Shown: piece after piece, positions 26,551 through 34,701 of the stretch
Layout of the letters: each line of letters opens with the position of its first letter
Position numbering within the stretch: position 1 is the first letter of the stretch
Notes under the pieces: generated by a model
The model's database searches: none
The model's input: the letters and a program-made list of their open reading frames with translations, nothing else
What the model was told of the DNA's origin: nothing
Source: Paenibacillus sambharensis
Lineage (GTDB): Bacteria > Bacillota > Bacilli > Paenibacillales > Paenibacillaceae
Assembly: GCF_003233845.1 (NCBI RefSeq)
Contig: NZ_QKRB01000010.1
Coordinates: forward strand, 62,001-126,000
Direction: 5' to 3'
DNA length: 64,000 nucleotides
Made by a program: the position numbers and the translations under genes

Positions 26551-27255
26551 ATGATTTATTTGAGGAGCTTCAAGCTGTCAGATTATACGGATCGAAACCC
26601 CAACATCTACCCTGATTATGTATTCAAGCATGTGGCTGGAGAGGTGTTTCTGTTTGACCGGATTACGGTGCTGTATGGCAATAACGGCAGCGGAAAATCC
26701 ACGCTGCTCAATGTGATAGCGAACAAGCTGGGAATCTCCGGGGCGGAAAGAATGACAAGCTCTGGGGACGGTATGTATGCTCGGCGTTTCCTCGATTTGA
26801 GCAGCTATCAGCTTGGGGCTGATGAGCAGGATAAGGAAATCAGGCAGCTTCCGGAAGGAAGCCGGTATATGAAATCAGAGGATATCTTGTATGAAATCAA
26901 GAAGATACAGCAAGACTCCGTGCTGCGTGAGGATATCCTATATCAGCAGATGAACAAAGGGATGAGCAAGGCGCAGGCGGCTGAGTATGAAACGACGTAT
27001 GAGTACAAGAAGAAGCTGGAGATCATTCAATTCTCCCAAGAAAAATATTCGAACGGGGAAACGTCCATGCAGTTCTTCGAGGAGTATCTGCTGCCTGGGC
27101 AGCTGTATCTTTTGGACGAGCCGGAAACATCACTTTCTCCTGCCAATCAGATCAGGCTGGCCGAGCAAATCAATGAGCTGGCGCGATATCTGGATAAAAA
27201 ATTGTGGAACTTACTTACTCACTATATAAGTATACCCCCCACACATTTGATGTGA
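26551..27255 (+). pseudogene. Truncated AAA/ABC-like ATPase
   Basis: The first 215 residues match the small chromosome-borne ATPases with an ABC-like fold: Walker A YGNNGSGKST near residue 45, and Walker B LYLLDEPETSLSP near residue 188. Intact relatives continue after the Walker B helix with a strand ending in a THSP motif, the sensor histidine region. Here the sequence turns into unrelated residues after LARYLDKK and ends 20 codons later, so the histidine motif is missing. The start is sound and lies 13 nt after the TetR gene, so the 5' part may still be cotranscribed. Confidence 0.6.
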
Positions 27256-27355
27256 GACTGTCACCTTTCCCACAATATAATTCCGGTAATTACTTGTTTG
27301 TTACTATATTTAATAGCTTCTTTAGTGGTTGGGATTAATAATCCATAAATTCAAT

Positions 27356-27383
27356 AACCAGAGGATTAGCGTTTCCTCTGGTT
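27356..27383 (+). terminator. Terminator before the lipoprotein gene
   Basis: AACCAGAGGA pairs with TCCTCTGGTT across 8 nt and runs into TATTCCTTATTTC. It lies 100 nt after the truncated ATPase. Confidence 0.7.
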
Positions 27384-27419
27384 TATTCCTTATTTCAGAA
27401 GAGAGACGGTGAATTAGAA

Positions 27420-28301
27420 GTGAATAGCATAAGGACAAAAGTCATGTTAGCATCTGCTGTGTGCGCAATCATGTTGACAACGCCCGCATGCAGCAGCCCA
27501 TTTTCCGACCGCAGTATACAGAGTACAGAGAACCAAGTGAACAACCAGCATGAAAGAAGAGATGAATCGAAAGAGGACAATGCGTATATTCAAAGAGCTG
27601 AGGAAAAGGAGACTATAGAGGAACAGATCAAGAGTGCCTTTTACTTCCTGGAGAATGAAGGGGACTTCGATAACCCGGCTGAGTTGTTGCGTTATACAAT
27701 GGAAAAGCTGGAGGCTTATTTGCATCAAAGGACTACCCTGCATCTTAAGCAGGAGGACTTCTCTGAGTTATCTTCTAACCTGGATCTATTAGAACTACCG
27801 ATTGGCAGAATATTTTCATACAGGGGTAGGCCCGAGATATTCGGTGAGTCTTCTGATTCCAGCTATAGTTTCCTGCAGCACACTGAAGGGAAGGAGATTA
27901 AGGTTTATCCCCTATTCCAAGCAGATACCAGACAAATCCATGAAGCCAGACAGTTCGATGAACTAATCATATTGACTGGAACTGACATGGGAGGTCGTCC
28001 GAGGCAGGCGTTTGCAGATCGTGTAAGTATCCAAGATAACACACTCGGCATTGAGTCTGCGTTGGAACCCTTCGCTGATGGAAAGTGGGAAATAAAAGAG
28101 GGGAGTGATTCCATTATGAGAGTTGACCATGAACTAACTGAAACATACCTGGCCGATTTTACAGCAGATGGTCTTACGGTGAGTTCAAATGATGGTGAAA
28201 TATTAACGCTAAAGTGGAATCCTGAGAGCAATAAGATGAGGGTTGCGAAGCAGCCAGTAACGACAGTTAGTGATGAGGCCGTCCCTGGTCATCCGAGATA
28301 A
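27420..28301 (+). CDS. Lipoprotein of unknown function
   Basis: A 293-residue protein with a signal peptide ending in lipobox TTPAC (Cys24), followed by a low-complexity charged linker rich in E, N, Q and R up to about residue 70, then a folded domain. The middle region (residues 115-270) has the strand pattern of small envelope beta-domain proteins but no recognised family. GTG at 27420 follows GAGAGACGGTG; an ATG at 27444 would shorten the signal peptide and is a less likely alternative. The terminator overlaps its stop codon. Confidence 0.7.
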   Translation: MNSIRTKVMLASAVCAIMLTTPACSSPFSDRSIQSTENQVNNQHERRDESKEDNAYIQRAEEKETIEEQIKSAFYFLENEGDFDNPAELLRYTMEKLEAYLHQRTTLHLKQEDFSELSSNLDLLELPIGRIFSYRGRPEIFGESSDSSYSFLQHTEGKEIKVYPLFQADTRQIHEARQFDELIILTGTDMGGRPRQAFADRVSIQDNTLGIESALEPFADGKWEIKEGSDSIMRVDHELTETYLADFTADGLTVSSNDGEILTLKWNPESNKMRVAKQPVTTVSDEAVPGHPR

Positions 28302-28313
28302 CCAGGGACGGCC
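28277..28313. terminator. Bidirectional terminator overlapping the lipoprotein stop
   Basis: GGCCGTCCCTGGT pairs with ACCAGGGACGGCC across 11 nt, followed on the plus strand by TTAATTTTT. The RpiR-type gene converges on it from the other side. Confidence 0.8.
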
Positions 28314-28353
28314 TTAATTTTTACGTCAATTCGCCAAGCTTCTGCCTCTTTTT

Positions 28354-29184
28354 CTAGCGCGGCAGATCAGCCGCATACTGCTTCCGCAGCCGGCTCAGCT
28401 CCTCAAGCTTGCGCAGGCTGGCTTCCTGATTGTGCATCCCGACGGCAATGATCAGATTCTCGATCAGGAAGGTTGGCGCAACCATAGAATGGAACTCCCA
28501 CATTTCCCCGCGGCTTGCGAACAGGGTATAGTCAGCCAGATCGGTAAAATCAGACACCAGCCGGTCGGTGATCAGCAGAGTCCGGTACCCGGCCTGCTTC
28601 GCCTGCTCCAGAATGACCTTCGACTCGGGCAGCATGCGGATGAAGCAGAACAGCACGACCAGATCCCGTTCCGTTACATGAATCAGATCCTCGAACAGTT
28701 CGCTGCCATTGCGCATGCGCTTCATCTCCAGCCCGAGACGGGTCATGCGGTAATAGAGCAGCTCCACCAGCCCCTGCGAAGGGCCCTGCCCATAGATGAA
28801 CACCCGCTCCGCTCCGGTTAAGGCATGAACAGCCTGGTCAAACTGCCCAGCGTCAAAATGCGCCATCGTCTCCTCCAGATTGGAGACAGCCATGTCCAGG
28901 AGCTCATGCTGCCGGCGGTCCCCTTGAACTTTGTGCATGATGGATTTCATCTTCGCCGCAGGCGTAATCTCCAGCTGCTCCCGGGCCTTGGCCTTGAAGT
29001 CCTTCAGGTTGGTATAGCCAACTGACCGCCAGAAGCGGGAAACCGAAGCAATGCTGAGTCCAAGCGCATCAGCGATCTCCTGCTCGGTGGATAAGAGAAC
29101 CAGCTGGGTATTCTTCTGAATATAGTCCGCAATCTTATATTGGTTCGGTGATAGGTTGCCGGTGTCCCAGTTGAACGCAGTCAT
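28354..29184 (-). CDS. MurR/RpiR-family regulator with SIS domain
   Basis: A 276-residue regulator: residues 1-80 form the HTH_6 domain (EQEIADALGLSIASVSRFWRSVG), and 110-250 the SIS phosphosugar-binding domain (RVFIYGQGPSQGLVELLYYRM). In this family a phosphosugar or related compound bound by SIS changes DNA binding. Start ATG 29184 lies 9 nt after AGGAGAC; a TTG at 29193 is in frame but too close. It is divergent from the ECF transporter operon with about 200 nt between, which carries two inverted repeats and so is probably its target. Confidence 0.9.
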   Translation of the reverse strand: MTAFNWDTGNLSPNQYKIADYIQKNTQLVLLSTEQEIADALGLSIASVSRFWRSVGYTNLKDFKAKAREQLEITPAAKMKSIMHKVQGDRRQHELLDMAVSNLEETMAHFDAGQFDQAVHALTGAERVFIYGQGPSQGLVELLYYRMTRLGLEMKRMRNGSELFEDLIHVTERDLVVLFCFIRMLPESKVILEQAKQAGYRTLLITDRLVSDFTDLADYTLFASRGEMWEFHSMVAPTFLIENLIIAVGMHNQEASLRKLEELSRLRKQYAADLPR

Positions 29185-29268
29185 CGATATCAAAGTCTCC
29201 TGTCAGGATCATATATACGGCTAGTCTATCACGGGCTAAACAGCAAGGGCAAACCGATCGCAATAGTT

Positions 29269-29284
29269 TGTAAATAAAATTACA
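29269..29284. promoter_or_regulatory. Candidate RpiR-type operator 1
   Basis: TGTAAATAAAATTACA, a TGTAA-N6-TTACA palindrome between the RpiR-type gene and the ECF operon. Similar AT-rich TGTAA palindromes are used by MurR/RpiR regulators in Firmicutes. Confidence 0.45.
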
Positions 29285-29293
29285 TAGTAACAA

Positions 29294-29322
29294 TTAGTGT
29301 AAAAATATTAACAAAACACTAA
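29294..29322. promoter_or_regulatory. Candidate operator 2 before the ECF operon
   Basis: TTAGTGT and ACACTAA form perfect 7-bp arms 15 nt apart, 10 nt downstream of the first palindrome and 73 nt before the S-component start. Confidence 0.4.
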
Positions 29323-29394
29323 CATCACGCATATCCCCCGTTAATAAACGGTTCCTATACTGAGGTTAAATTAGCCCAGGGGGGAATGGAAGAA

Positions 29395-30270
29395 ATGTCG
29401 CTTATGAAGCAGAGGTATGTGCTTACCCAATCACAGAAGATGATGGTTTTTATTCTATCGATGTCACTATACGGATTGTCGAACATGATAACCGAGCTGA
29501 TTCCGGAGTTCCGGTTTGGCCCCATTGAGCTTTCGGTGGAATACTTCGCGTTTATCCCGCTGACGTTGTGTATCCTGTTTCATCCGCTGTATGCGGCTGT
29601 CGGGGCATCGCTTGGCGAGGTTATATTTGGCGAAATCATGCTGGGACAGTTCGGCGGCCTCGGGGAGCTGGAAAAATTCCTCGCATTCTCGCTCGCGATG
29701 TTCATCGCAGGCTCGCTTGTGCGCGATCCGAAGAACAGACGTCAGGTCGGAATAGCCGCCATAACCGGCGTAGCCATTCACCAGATGATCAGCTCCATGG
29801 TTGATATCGGAAAGGTATGGGTCGGAATCGAGGAGTTGGAGGCTGTACCTGGACTTGCGGAAAGTGTGGTTGTCATTGAGGGCGTGTCGTTCCTGAACGA
29901 TGTCCTGTTCTCCGGCATTCTGTTCGCGCTCCTGCCGACCATGTACCTGGTGCCAAGACTCTATGGGAAAATCGAACCCCTGCTCGGCATGAAGCCTCGC
30001 GACAATAAGATGCGGTACTCCATCGGCCAGATTCTGGGCCCGCGCGTTATTGTACTCTCCATTGTGGCAGCCTGCGGAGCCTTTATCGCGGAATTTATGG
30101 CGGAGTCGGACATGGCCCTCATTGAATGGGATGCGGACTTCGTTGACACCTATGGCGATTGGTTCATCTGGGTGAGTATTGGTGCCGCAGCACTGGTGGC
30201 GCTGGTCACTATCCTAGTGATGGTAAGCCGCAGACGGAATGCGGGCGGGAAAGGCGTCAGCCATGGATGA
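29395..30270 (+). CDS. ECF transporter substrate-binding (S) component, unknown substrate
   Basis: A 291-residue integral membrane protein with six or seven helices. Its gene is directly followed by an ECF double ATPase and an ECF T component, which defines the group even though no vitamin-specific motif is seen. It is longer than the usual S component (about 180-210 residues) because of a C-terminal extension with an extra helix pair after residue 215. Helix 1 includes MVFILSMSLYGLSNMITELI. ATG 29395 is chosen because AGGGGGG lies at a workable spacing; ATG 29386 is too close to it. The ATPase gene starts 8 nt before its stop. The substrate may be a sugar-like compound, judged only from the SIS-domain regulator. 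Confidence 0.75.
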   Translation: MSLMKQRYVLTQSQKMMVFILSMSLYGLSNMITELIPEFRFGPIELSVEYFAFIPLTLCILFHPLYAAVGASLGEVIFGEIMLGQFGGLGELEKFLAFSLAMFIAGSLVRDPKNRRQVGIAAITGVAIHQMISSMVDIGKVWVGIEELEAVPGLAESVVVIEGVSFLNDVLFSGILFALLPTMYLVPRLYGKIEPLLGMKPRDNKMRYSIGQILGPRVIVLSIVAACGAFIAEFMAESDMALIEWDADFVDTYGDWFIWVSIGAAALVALVTILVMVSRRRNAGGKGVSHG

Positions 30271-32014
30271 GCAGCAGGCTGTCATCCGCATCGATGATTT
30301 GACATTCACCTATCCCGGTGCAGAGGAGCCTGCACTCCGCAATGTGTCGCTATCGATCGACAAGGGAGATTTCGTGGCCATCATTGGCGGCAACGGCAGT
30401 GCCAAGTCGACCCTCTGCAAGACGATGAACGGCTTGATTCCCCACTTCTACACCGGGGATTACGCCGGCGAGGTGACGATTGCCGGTTTGCGTACTGATG
30501 AGCACTCCGTATCCGAGCTGTCGCGTCATGTAGGATATGTCTACCAGGACTTCGAGAACCAGCTGGTTCGTCCGACTGTGCTGGATGATGCAAGCTTCGC
30601 CCCGCTTAATTACGGGATGCGCAATTACAAGGAACGCGGCATGCAGGCGCTGGCGATGGTAGGACTGGATGCGAGCCCCCGGGAGTTCATCTGGCAGCTG
30701 AGCGGCGGCCAGAAGCATCTGCTCGCCTTGGCGGGAGCCGTGTCGCTCGGACCGGATATTCTAATTGTAGACGAGCCTATCGCGCAGCTTGACCCCTGCC
30801 ATGCCAGAGAGATCTATGAGCTGCTCCGGCGCTTCAACGAACAGCATGGGATGACCATTATTGTCATCGAGCATCATACCGAATTTATTGCGGATTACTG
30901 CGAGCATGTCGTTCTGATGGCAGGCGGGCGTCTCGTGTGGAAAAAGCCGGTGCACGAGGCGCTGAATCAGGTGGGCGAGCTGCTGTGCCATGATGTGTTC
31001 CCGCCGCAGGTGACACAGGCCGCTCATAGGATGCACGGCAGTCATGGCAGGCTGCCGGTCACGCTGGAGGAGGCGGAGCAGTATTTTGGCCCGGTAAATG
31101 GTAGCGTCCCCGCAGCGGCAGACGTTCTTGCAGTGCCTGAGCTGATTCGCAGAGACCAGCCGGTTGTCACCACGGAGGCCGCTTCCTTCTCTTACAAGAC
31201 GGTAGAGCGCGGCAAGAAGCCGGTGCTGCGTGAGGTTTCGCTGTCCTTCTACCCCGGTGAGCAGGTGGCGCTTGTCGGCAACAACGGTGCGGGCAAATCC
31301 TCGCTGCTGCGGCTGATTACCGGTGTGACGAAGCCGGAGAGCGGCTCTGTCCACGTGAAAGGGATCGACACGCGCAGGACATCGCCAGAGAGTCTGGCAG
31401 ACCTGGTCACCTATATTTATCAGAACCCGGAAGATATGTTCATTGAGGACTCGATCCGCAAGGATGTGGAGTTCTTCCTGAAGGCCCGGAAGGTAGTGGG
31501 CTATCAGGAGAAGGTGGACCGTATTCTGTCGAGCTTCAACCTCACAGGGCTGCAGGAGCGGGACGGGCGGCTGCTGAGCGGCGGGCAGCAGAGGAGGGCG
31601 TCGCTTGCGATCGGGGTGGCGATGGACCCGTCGATCATTCTGCTGGATGAGCCAACCGCCAGCCTGGATATTGCCACCCGCAAGGACATCGTCAGCATGC
31701 TGGCAGAGGTAAGACGGCATGTGGACACGGTTATCATTGCTACGCATGACATGCAGCTGGTGGCCGAGTGGGCGAGCCGGATTATCGTGATGCATGAGGG
31801 GCAGGTCATCCATGACGGGACGCGAGAGAGCGTATTCGGAGACCCGTATCTGCTTGCGCAGGCGGGCTTGACCGCCCCGCAGATCGTGGAGCTCAGCAGG
31901 CGGATGGGCATGCAGCCGCTGTGTTATACCGTAGAGGAGTTCGCAGCCCGCTGCAGAGCGGGCCGGGAAGAGGAGGTGGCCAGGAATGGAGCAGGTGCGC
32001 AAGCTATTGGATAA
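30263..32014 (+). CDS. ECF transporter fused double ATPase (EcfA1-EcfA2 type)
   Basis: A 583-residue protein made of two ABC ATPase domains in a row, as in YkoD-type ECF systems. Domain 1 (residues 8-250) has LSGGQKHLLALAGAV and Walker B LIVDEPIAQLDP, but its Walker A reads GGNGSAKST, with alanine in place of the glycine before the lysine. Domain 2 (residues 300-560) has a normal Walker A GNNGAGKSS, signature LLSGGQQRRASLAIGV, Walker B IILLDEPTASLD, and H-loop ATHDM. It sits between the S component and the T component, overlapping both genes (8 and 29 nt), so the three are surely cotranslated. Confidence 0.9.
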   Translation: MDEQQAVIRIDDLTFTYPGAEEPALRNVSLSIDKGDFVAIIGGNGSAKSTLCKTMNGLIPHFYTGDYAGEVTIAGLRTDEHSVSELSRHVGYVYQDFENQLVRPTVLDDASFAPLNYGMRNYKERGMQALAMVGLDASPREFIWQLSGGQKHLLALAGAVSLGPDILIVDEPIAQLDPCHAREIYELLRRFNEQHGMTIIVIEHHTEFIADYCEHVVLMAGGRLVWKKPVHEALNQVGELLCHDVFPPQVTQAAHRMHGSHGRLPVTLEEAEQYFGPVNGSVPAAADVLAVPELIRRDQPVVTTEAASFSYKTVERGKKPVLREVSLSFYPGEQVALVGNNGAGKSSLLRLITGVTKPESGSVHVKGIDTRRTSPESLADLVTYIYQNPEDMFIEDSIRKDVEFFLKARKVVGYQEKVDRILSSFNLTGLQERDGRLLSGGQQRRASLAIGVAMDPSIILLDEPTASLDIATRKDIVSMLAEVRRHVDTVIIATHDMQLVAEWASRIIVMHEGQVIHDGTRESVFGDPYLLAQAGLTAPQIVELSRRMGMQPLCYTVEEFAARCRAGREEEVARNGAGAQAIG

Positions 32015-32795
32015 AATCTCGGTGGAGCAGATCAAGATTGAGCTGCTGAACACCGCTTACGGCAATGCGAATACGCTGCTTGCCAGACTGGACCCCCGGA
32101 CGCTGTTCATCTGGTACCTGTTCTTCGGCATTGCGCCGTGGTTCATTCATCAGGAGCCGGTCCTGCTCGGCATGTTCGTCTTCATGGTCATCACGACGGT
32201 CATGTCGCGGATCAGCCCGCTTATTATCGCCATCCTCTGTATGGGTCTGCTCAGTCAGGCGGGCTACATGCTGGTGGCATCGTGGTTCTTCGGGGGCAAC
32301 TGGGACACGATCATGCCGCTCGCTGTGCTGACGCTCAAGCTGTCCGTTATTTCACTGGCGAGTGTAACGGCCTTTTGCGCGATGGACCCCGAGAAGCTGA
32401 GCGACGGCCTCCTCAAGGTTGGCGCTCCGGCCAAGGTGTCCTTCGGCATCGCCTACGGCTACCGGATGCTGCCAAACCTGCTGGATGAATATCATCATAT
32501 CTTCTTATCGTTCCGCCTGAGGGGCAAGGCGCCGGAGAAGCATGGCATCTTGTACTGGCGGAGTGTCATCTATTTTGTCAAAATTGCGGTGCTCTCGTTC
32601 TATCCGCTGCTGCTCAGCATGGCCAAGCGGGCCCGTACCACGGTAGAGGCACTGGAGACCAAGGGCTTCTCGTATGCCGGCTACGATGCGGAGGTCCGCA
32701 GGATCAAGCTGGCTCATCTGCGCATGCAGGGGCGGGATTATCTGTTTCTGGCCGTTTCGGCCTTATATGTTGTGCTGCTGTTCAGCCTGACCTGA
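31986..32795 (+). CDS. ECF transporter transmembrane (T) component, CbiQ type
   Basis: A 269-residue membrane protein with about five helices, the energy-coupling scaffold of the ECF complex. The Ala-Arg-Gly-type coupling helices of EcfT correspond to LSFRLRGKAPEKHG and SMAKRARTTVEALETKGFS near residues 175-230; these bind the ATPase grooves (family knowledge). The gene begins 29 nt before the end of the ATPase gene with GAGGAGGTGG upstream. It completes an S-A-A-T unit. Confidence 0.88.
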   Translation: MEQVRKLLDKISVEQIKIELLNTAYGNANTLLARLDPRTLFIWYLFFGIAPWFIHQEPVLLGMFVFMVITTVMSRISPLIIAILCMGLLSQAGYMLVASWFFGGNWDTIMPLAVLTLKLSVISLASVTAFCAMDPEKLSDGLLKVGAPAKVSFGIAYGYRMLPNLLDEYHHIFLSFRLRGKAPEKHGILYWRSVIYFVKIAVLSFYPLLLSMAKRARTTVEALETKGFSYAGYDAEVRRIKLAHLRMQGRDYLFLAVSALYVVLLFSLT

Positions 32796-32868
32796 TAACG
32801 GGAGCATAGCATGCCTCTGAAACTGATCGGATTTGCGATTACTTCACTTAGAGAACAAGGAGACTGCC

Positions 32869-33630
32869 ATGATTATTGATTTTCACACCCATATTAAGCT
32901 GTCGAAGAAAACACGCTTTGACCGGAACTATTTCGAGGAGATGATTCGCGAGGCGAAGGCTAATGGGCTGGACGCCCTGGCGATAACCGAGCATTTTAAT
33001 ACGCTGGTATTTGAAGAGATTTACGAGACGCTGGACCGGCATTATCCCTACCGCTATGGCTATTACGAGGTCGAAGGCGTACGGCTGTTTCCCGGTATCG
33101 AGGTCGATATTCAGGAGACGGGCCACATTCTGATCATCGGGGACCGGGCGGATATCGTTGCGATGCGGTCGAGGCTGAGCGGCCATACGGAGGAGAACGC
33201 TTTTATCCCGTTCCGGGAGCTTCTGGATCTGGCGGAGCAGTATAATGTGCTGAAAATCGGAGCGCATCCATTCCGTGAGGGCACACCGCTGCATCATCTC
33301 CCCGAGGAGGAGCTGCGCAGGCTGGATGCCTTCGATCTGAACGGCAAGGATCTGCATGCGCAGGGCGTGGAAGCATACAGCAAGCGGATCTATGACTTTG
33401 CGGCGAGGCTCGGCAAGCCCGTGGTAGGCGGCAGTGACACCCACCAGCATCTGCAGTACGGCTGCATTGTGAATGAGCTGACCGAAGCGTGCCACACCGT
33501 GGATGACCTGAAGCAGGCCATAGCGGGCGGCCACTATAAGATCAGCATTTCCCCGTGCCTGGATGTGAAGGTCAAGTCCGCGGCCCAGCTGAAGAAGCTG
33601 CTCAAGAAGGAGATGCAGGTAGCGGAGTAA
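32869..33630 (+). CDS. PHP-domain metal-dependent phosphoesterase
   Basis: A 253-residue PHP (polymerase and histidinol phosphatase) domain protein. Motif 1 is DFHTHIK at residues 4-10, motif 2 ITEHFN near 42, later ligands are H in GAHPFREGT (about 140) and the pair in GGSDTHQH (about 190). These are metal ligands for hydrolysis of phosphoesters. Start ATG 32869 has AACAAGGAGA upstream. It lies 73 nt after the ECF T gene on the same strand and ends the presumed operon, suggesting that it acts on the phosphorylated form of the imported compound or its effector. Confidence 0.85.
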   Translation: MIIDFHTHIKLSKKTRFDRNYFEEMIREAKANGLDALAITEHFNTLVFEEIYETLDRHYPYRYGYYEVEGVRLFPGIEVDIQETGHILIIGDRADIVAMRSRLSGHTEENAFIPFRELLDLAEQYNVLKIGAHPFREGTPLHHLPEEELRRLDAFDLNGKDLHAQGVEAYSKRIYDFAARLGKPVVGGSDTHQHLQYGCIVNELTEACHTVDDLKQAIAGGHYKISISPCLDVKVKSAAQLKKLLKKEMQVAE

Positions 33631-33634
33631 GGCG

Positions 33635-33806
33635 TTAATCCGCAGAGAGCCAGTCTTGTACCTTTAAGCTGCTGTTCATGTGGAAGCTGACTGGTTTATC
33701 TAACGTGATTTCGGTGCCTGAAAAACTGTATCTCCACTGCTGTTGGAGGTCATCGGGCCGCAGATTAACATCCATTCGGGTGACCACGGTGAGTTCCGGG
33801 TCCGGT
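33635..33806 (-). pseudogene. C-terminal remnant of an unrecognised gene
   Basis: A minus-strand frame reads into the IS66 remnant and then codes for about 57 residues ending in SSLKVQDWLSAD with a proper stop. It has no start or ribosome site of its own. It looks like the tail of a gene cut by the IS66-related event. Family not recognised. Confidence 0.4.
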
Positions 33807-33809
33807 GTA

Positions 33810-34025
33810 GTCAAGGACAAACCGGCGATCCTCCGGTTTCTTTACGATGCCCATATTCCATTTGACAACAACCAGGCTGAGAAAGACTTACGAATGGTGA
33901 AGGTCAAACAAAAGGCATCAGGCTGTTTCCGCACAGAGAACGGTGCGAAGCAATTTGCTCGCATGCGGAGTGTAGTCGCCATGATACCCAAGCAGAAACG
34001 GGATATGCTGACTTCGTTAGTTTAA
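33810..34025 (+). mobile_element. IS66-family transposase C-terminal remnant
   Basis: About 72 residues match the end of IS66 transposases: PFDNNQAEKDLRMVKVKQKA, then SGCFRTENGAKQFARMRS, and a short tail to the stop. The catalytic DDE core upstream is absent. The match begins abruptly near 33810 with no terminal inverted repeat recognised. It marks the left edge of the AT-rich cassette that follows. Confidence 0.8.
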
Positions 34026-34139
34026 CACCATCAGGCAATATACGCTTTAGCTAAACCTAAGTAGTAACCAGTTAGCTAGGGAAAGACCTTTGTAGCGGAC
34101 CCGCGGACACAACAAATCTACTTAAAAATACAAAACTAG

Positions 34140-34168
34140 TTGACATATGGAACGTCCTAATACATACT
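34140..34168 (+). promoter_or_regulatory. Sigma-A-type promoter of the secreted-protein gene
   Basis: TTGACA (34140-34145), 17-nt spacer, CATACT (34163-34168). The -35 is perfect and the -10 has four of six consensus bases. It lies about 40 nt upstream of the start of the secreted-protein gene. Confidence 0.6.
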
Positions 34169-34209
34169 AGATTGGTAGTTAATATATTCCATAAATGGAG
34201 GTTTTAGTT

Positions 34210-34602
34210 TTGAAACTCAAAAAAGTAGTAGCTGCAGCAGTTTTCTCATCAGTCCTGGTCGGCGCAGTCTCTGTCTCTGCTTACAGCGGAAGTTATACTT
34301 TCGACATCGGTTATCAAGTTTCGGGAACGACCAAGCATTCTTTAGCAAGCAAATCTACGTCTACAACTGTGTCAGCTCAATCTTACTATCATAGCGGAAA
34401 TATACACCCAGATAAAGATGCTTACTCTGTCCAACTCTATAAAAATTGGACCACCTACTATACCATTTCAAATTTAGTTGCTGACAACGTATCTGTGACT
34501 AAACAATTTGGTACAATAAGTGCTGGCGATTATACCATTAATGTGACAAAAAATGGTGGTAAGGCAGATAAAATTATAGGCTCTGGGACTATTAACCAGT
34601 AA
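34210..34602 (+). CDS. Small secreted protein of unknown function
   Basis: A 130-residue protein with a classical signal peptide (KLKKVVAAAVFSSVLVGAVSVSA, likely cut after VSA near residue 24) and a mature domain rich in Ser, Thr, Tyr and Asn with alternating strands, lacking cysteines. TTG at 34210 is the start: GGAGG (34197-34201) is 8 nt upstream, and the earlier in-frame ATG at 34195 is itself part of that ribosome site. A strong promoter precedes and a strong terminator follows, so it is probably expressed apart from the next three genes. It could be a bacteriocin-like or surface protein whose neighbours provide immunity or transport, but no bacteriocin motif, including that of the lactococcin 972 family, was found. 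Confidence 0.65.
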   Translation: MKLKKVVAAAVFSSVLVGAVSVSAYSGSYTFDIGYQVSGTTKHSLASKSTSTTVSAQSYYHSGNIHPDKDAYSVQLYKNWTTYYTISNLVADNVSVTKQFGTISAGDYTINVTKNGGKADKIIGSGTINQ

Positions 34603-34608
34603 TTATGG

Positions 34609-34650
34609 TGCATCCAAGAAAACCTGCTAAAGTGGGTTTCCTTGGATGCA
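34609..34650 (+). terminator. Terminator after the secreted-protein gene
   Basis: TGCATCCAAG pairs with CTTGGATGCA, with an inner AAACC/GGTTT stem, followed by TTACTTCATTTTTAT. A strong rho-independent signal seven nt after the stop codon. Confidence 0.8.
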
Positions 34651-34701
34651 ATTACTTCATTTTTATATATCAAGATTAAAAGGAACTCGTTGGAGGGTAA
34701 T

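Noticed and set aside
30761-32053. 430-codon minus-strand frame opposite the ECF ATPase
   Set aside because: The opposite strand codes for two full ATPase domains; this frame has no recognisable content.
34210-34602. Lactococcin 972-type bacteriocin
   Set aside because: Gene order is similar, with a secreted protein before an ABC pair, but the protein is longer and lacks the family's conserved residues.
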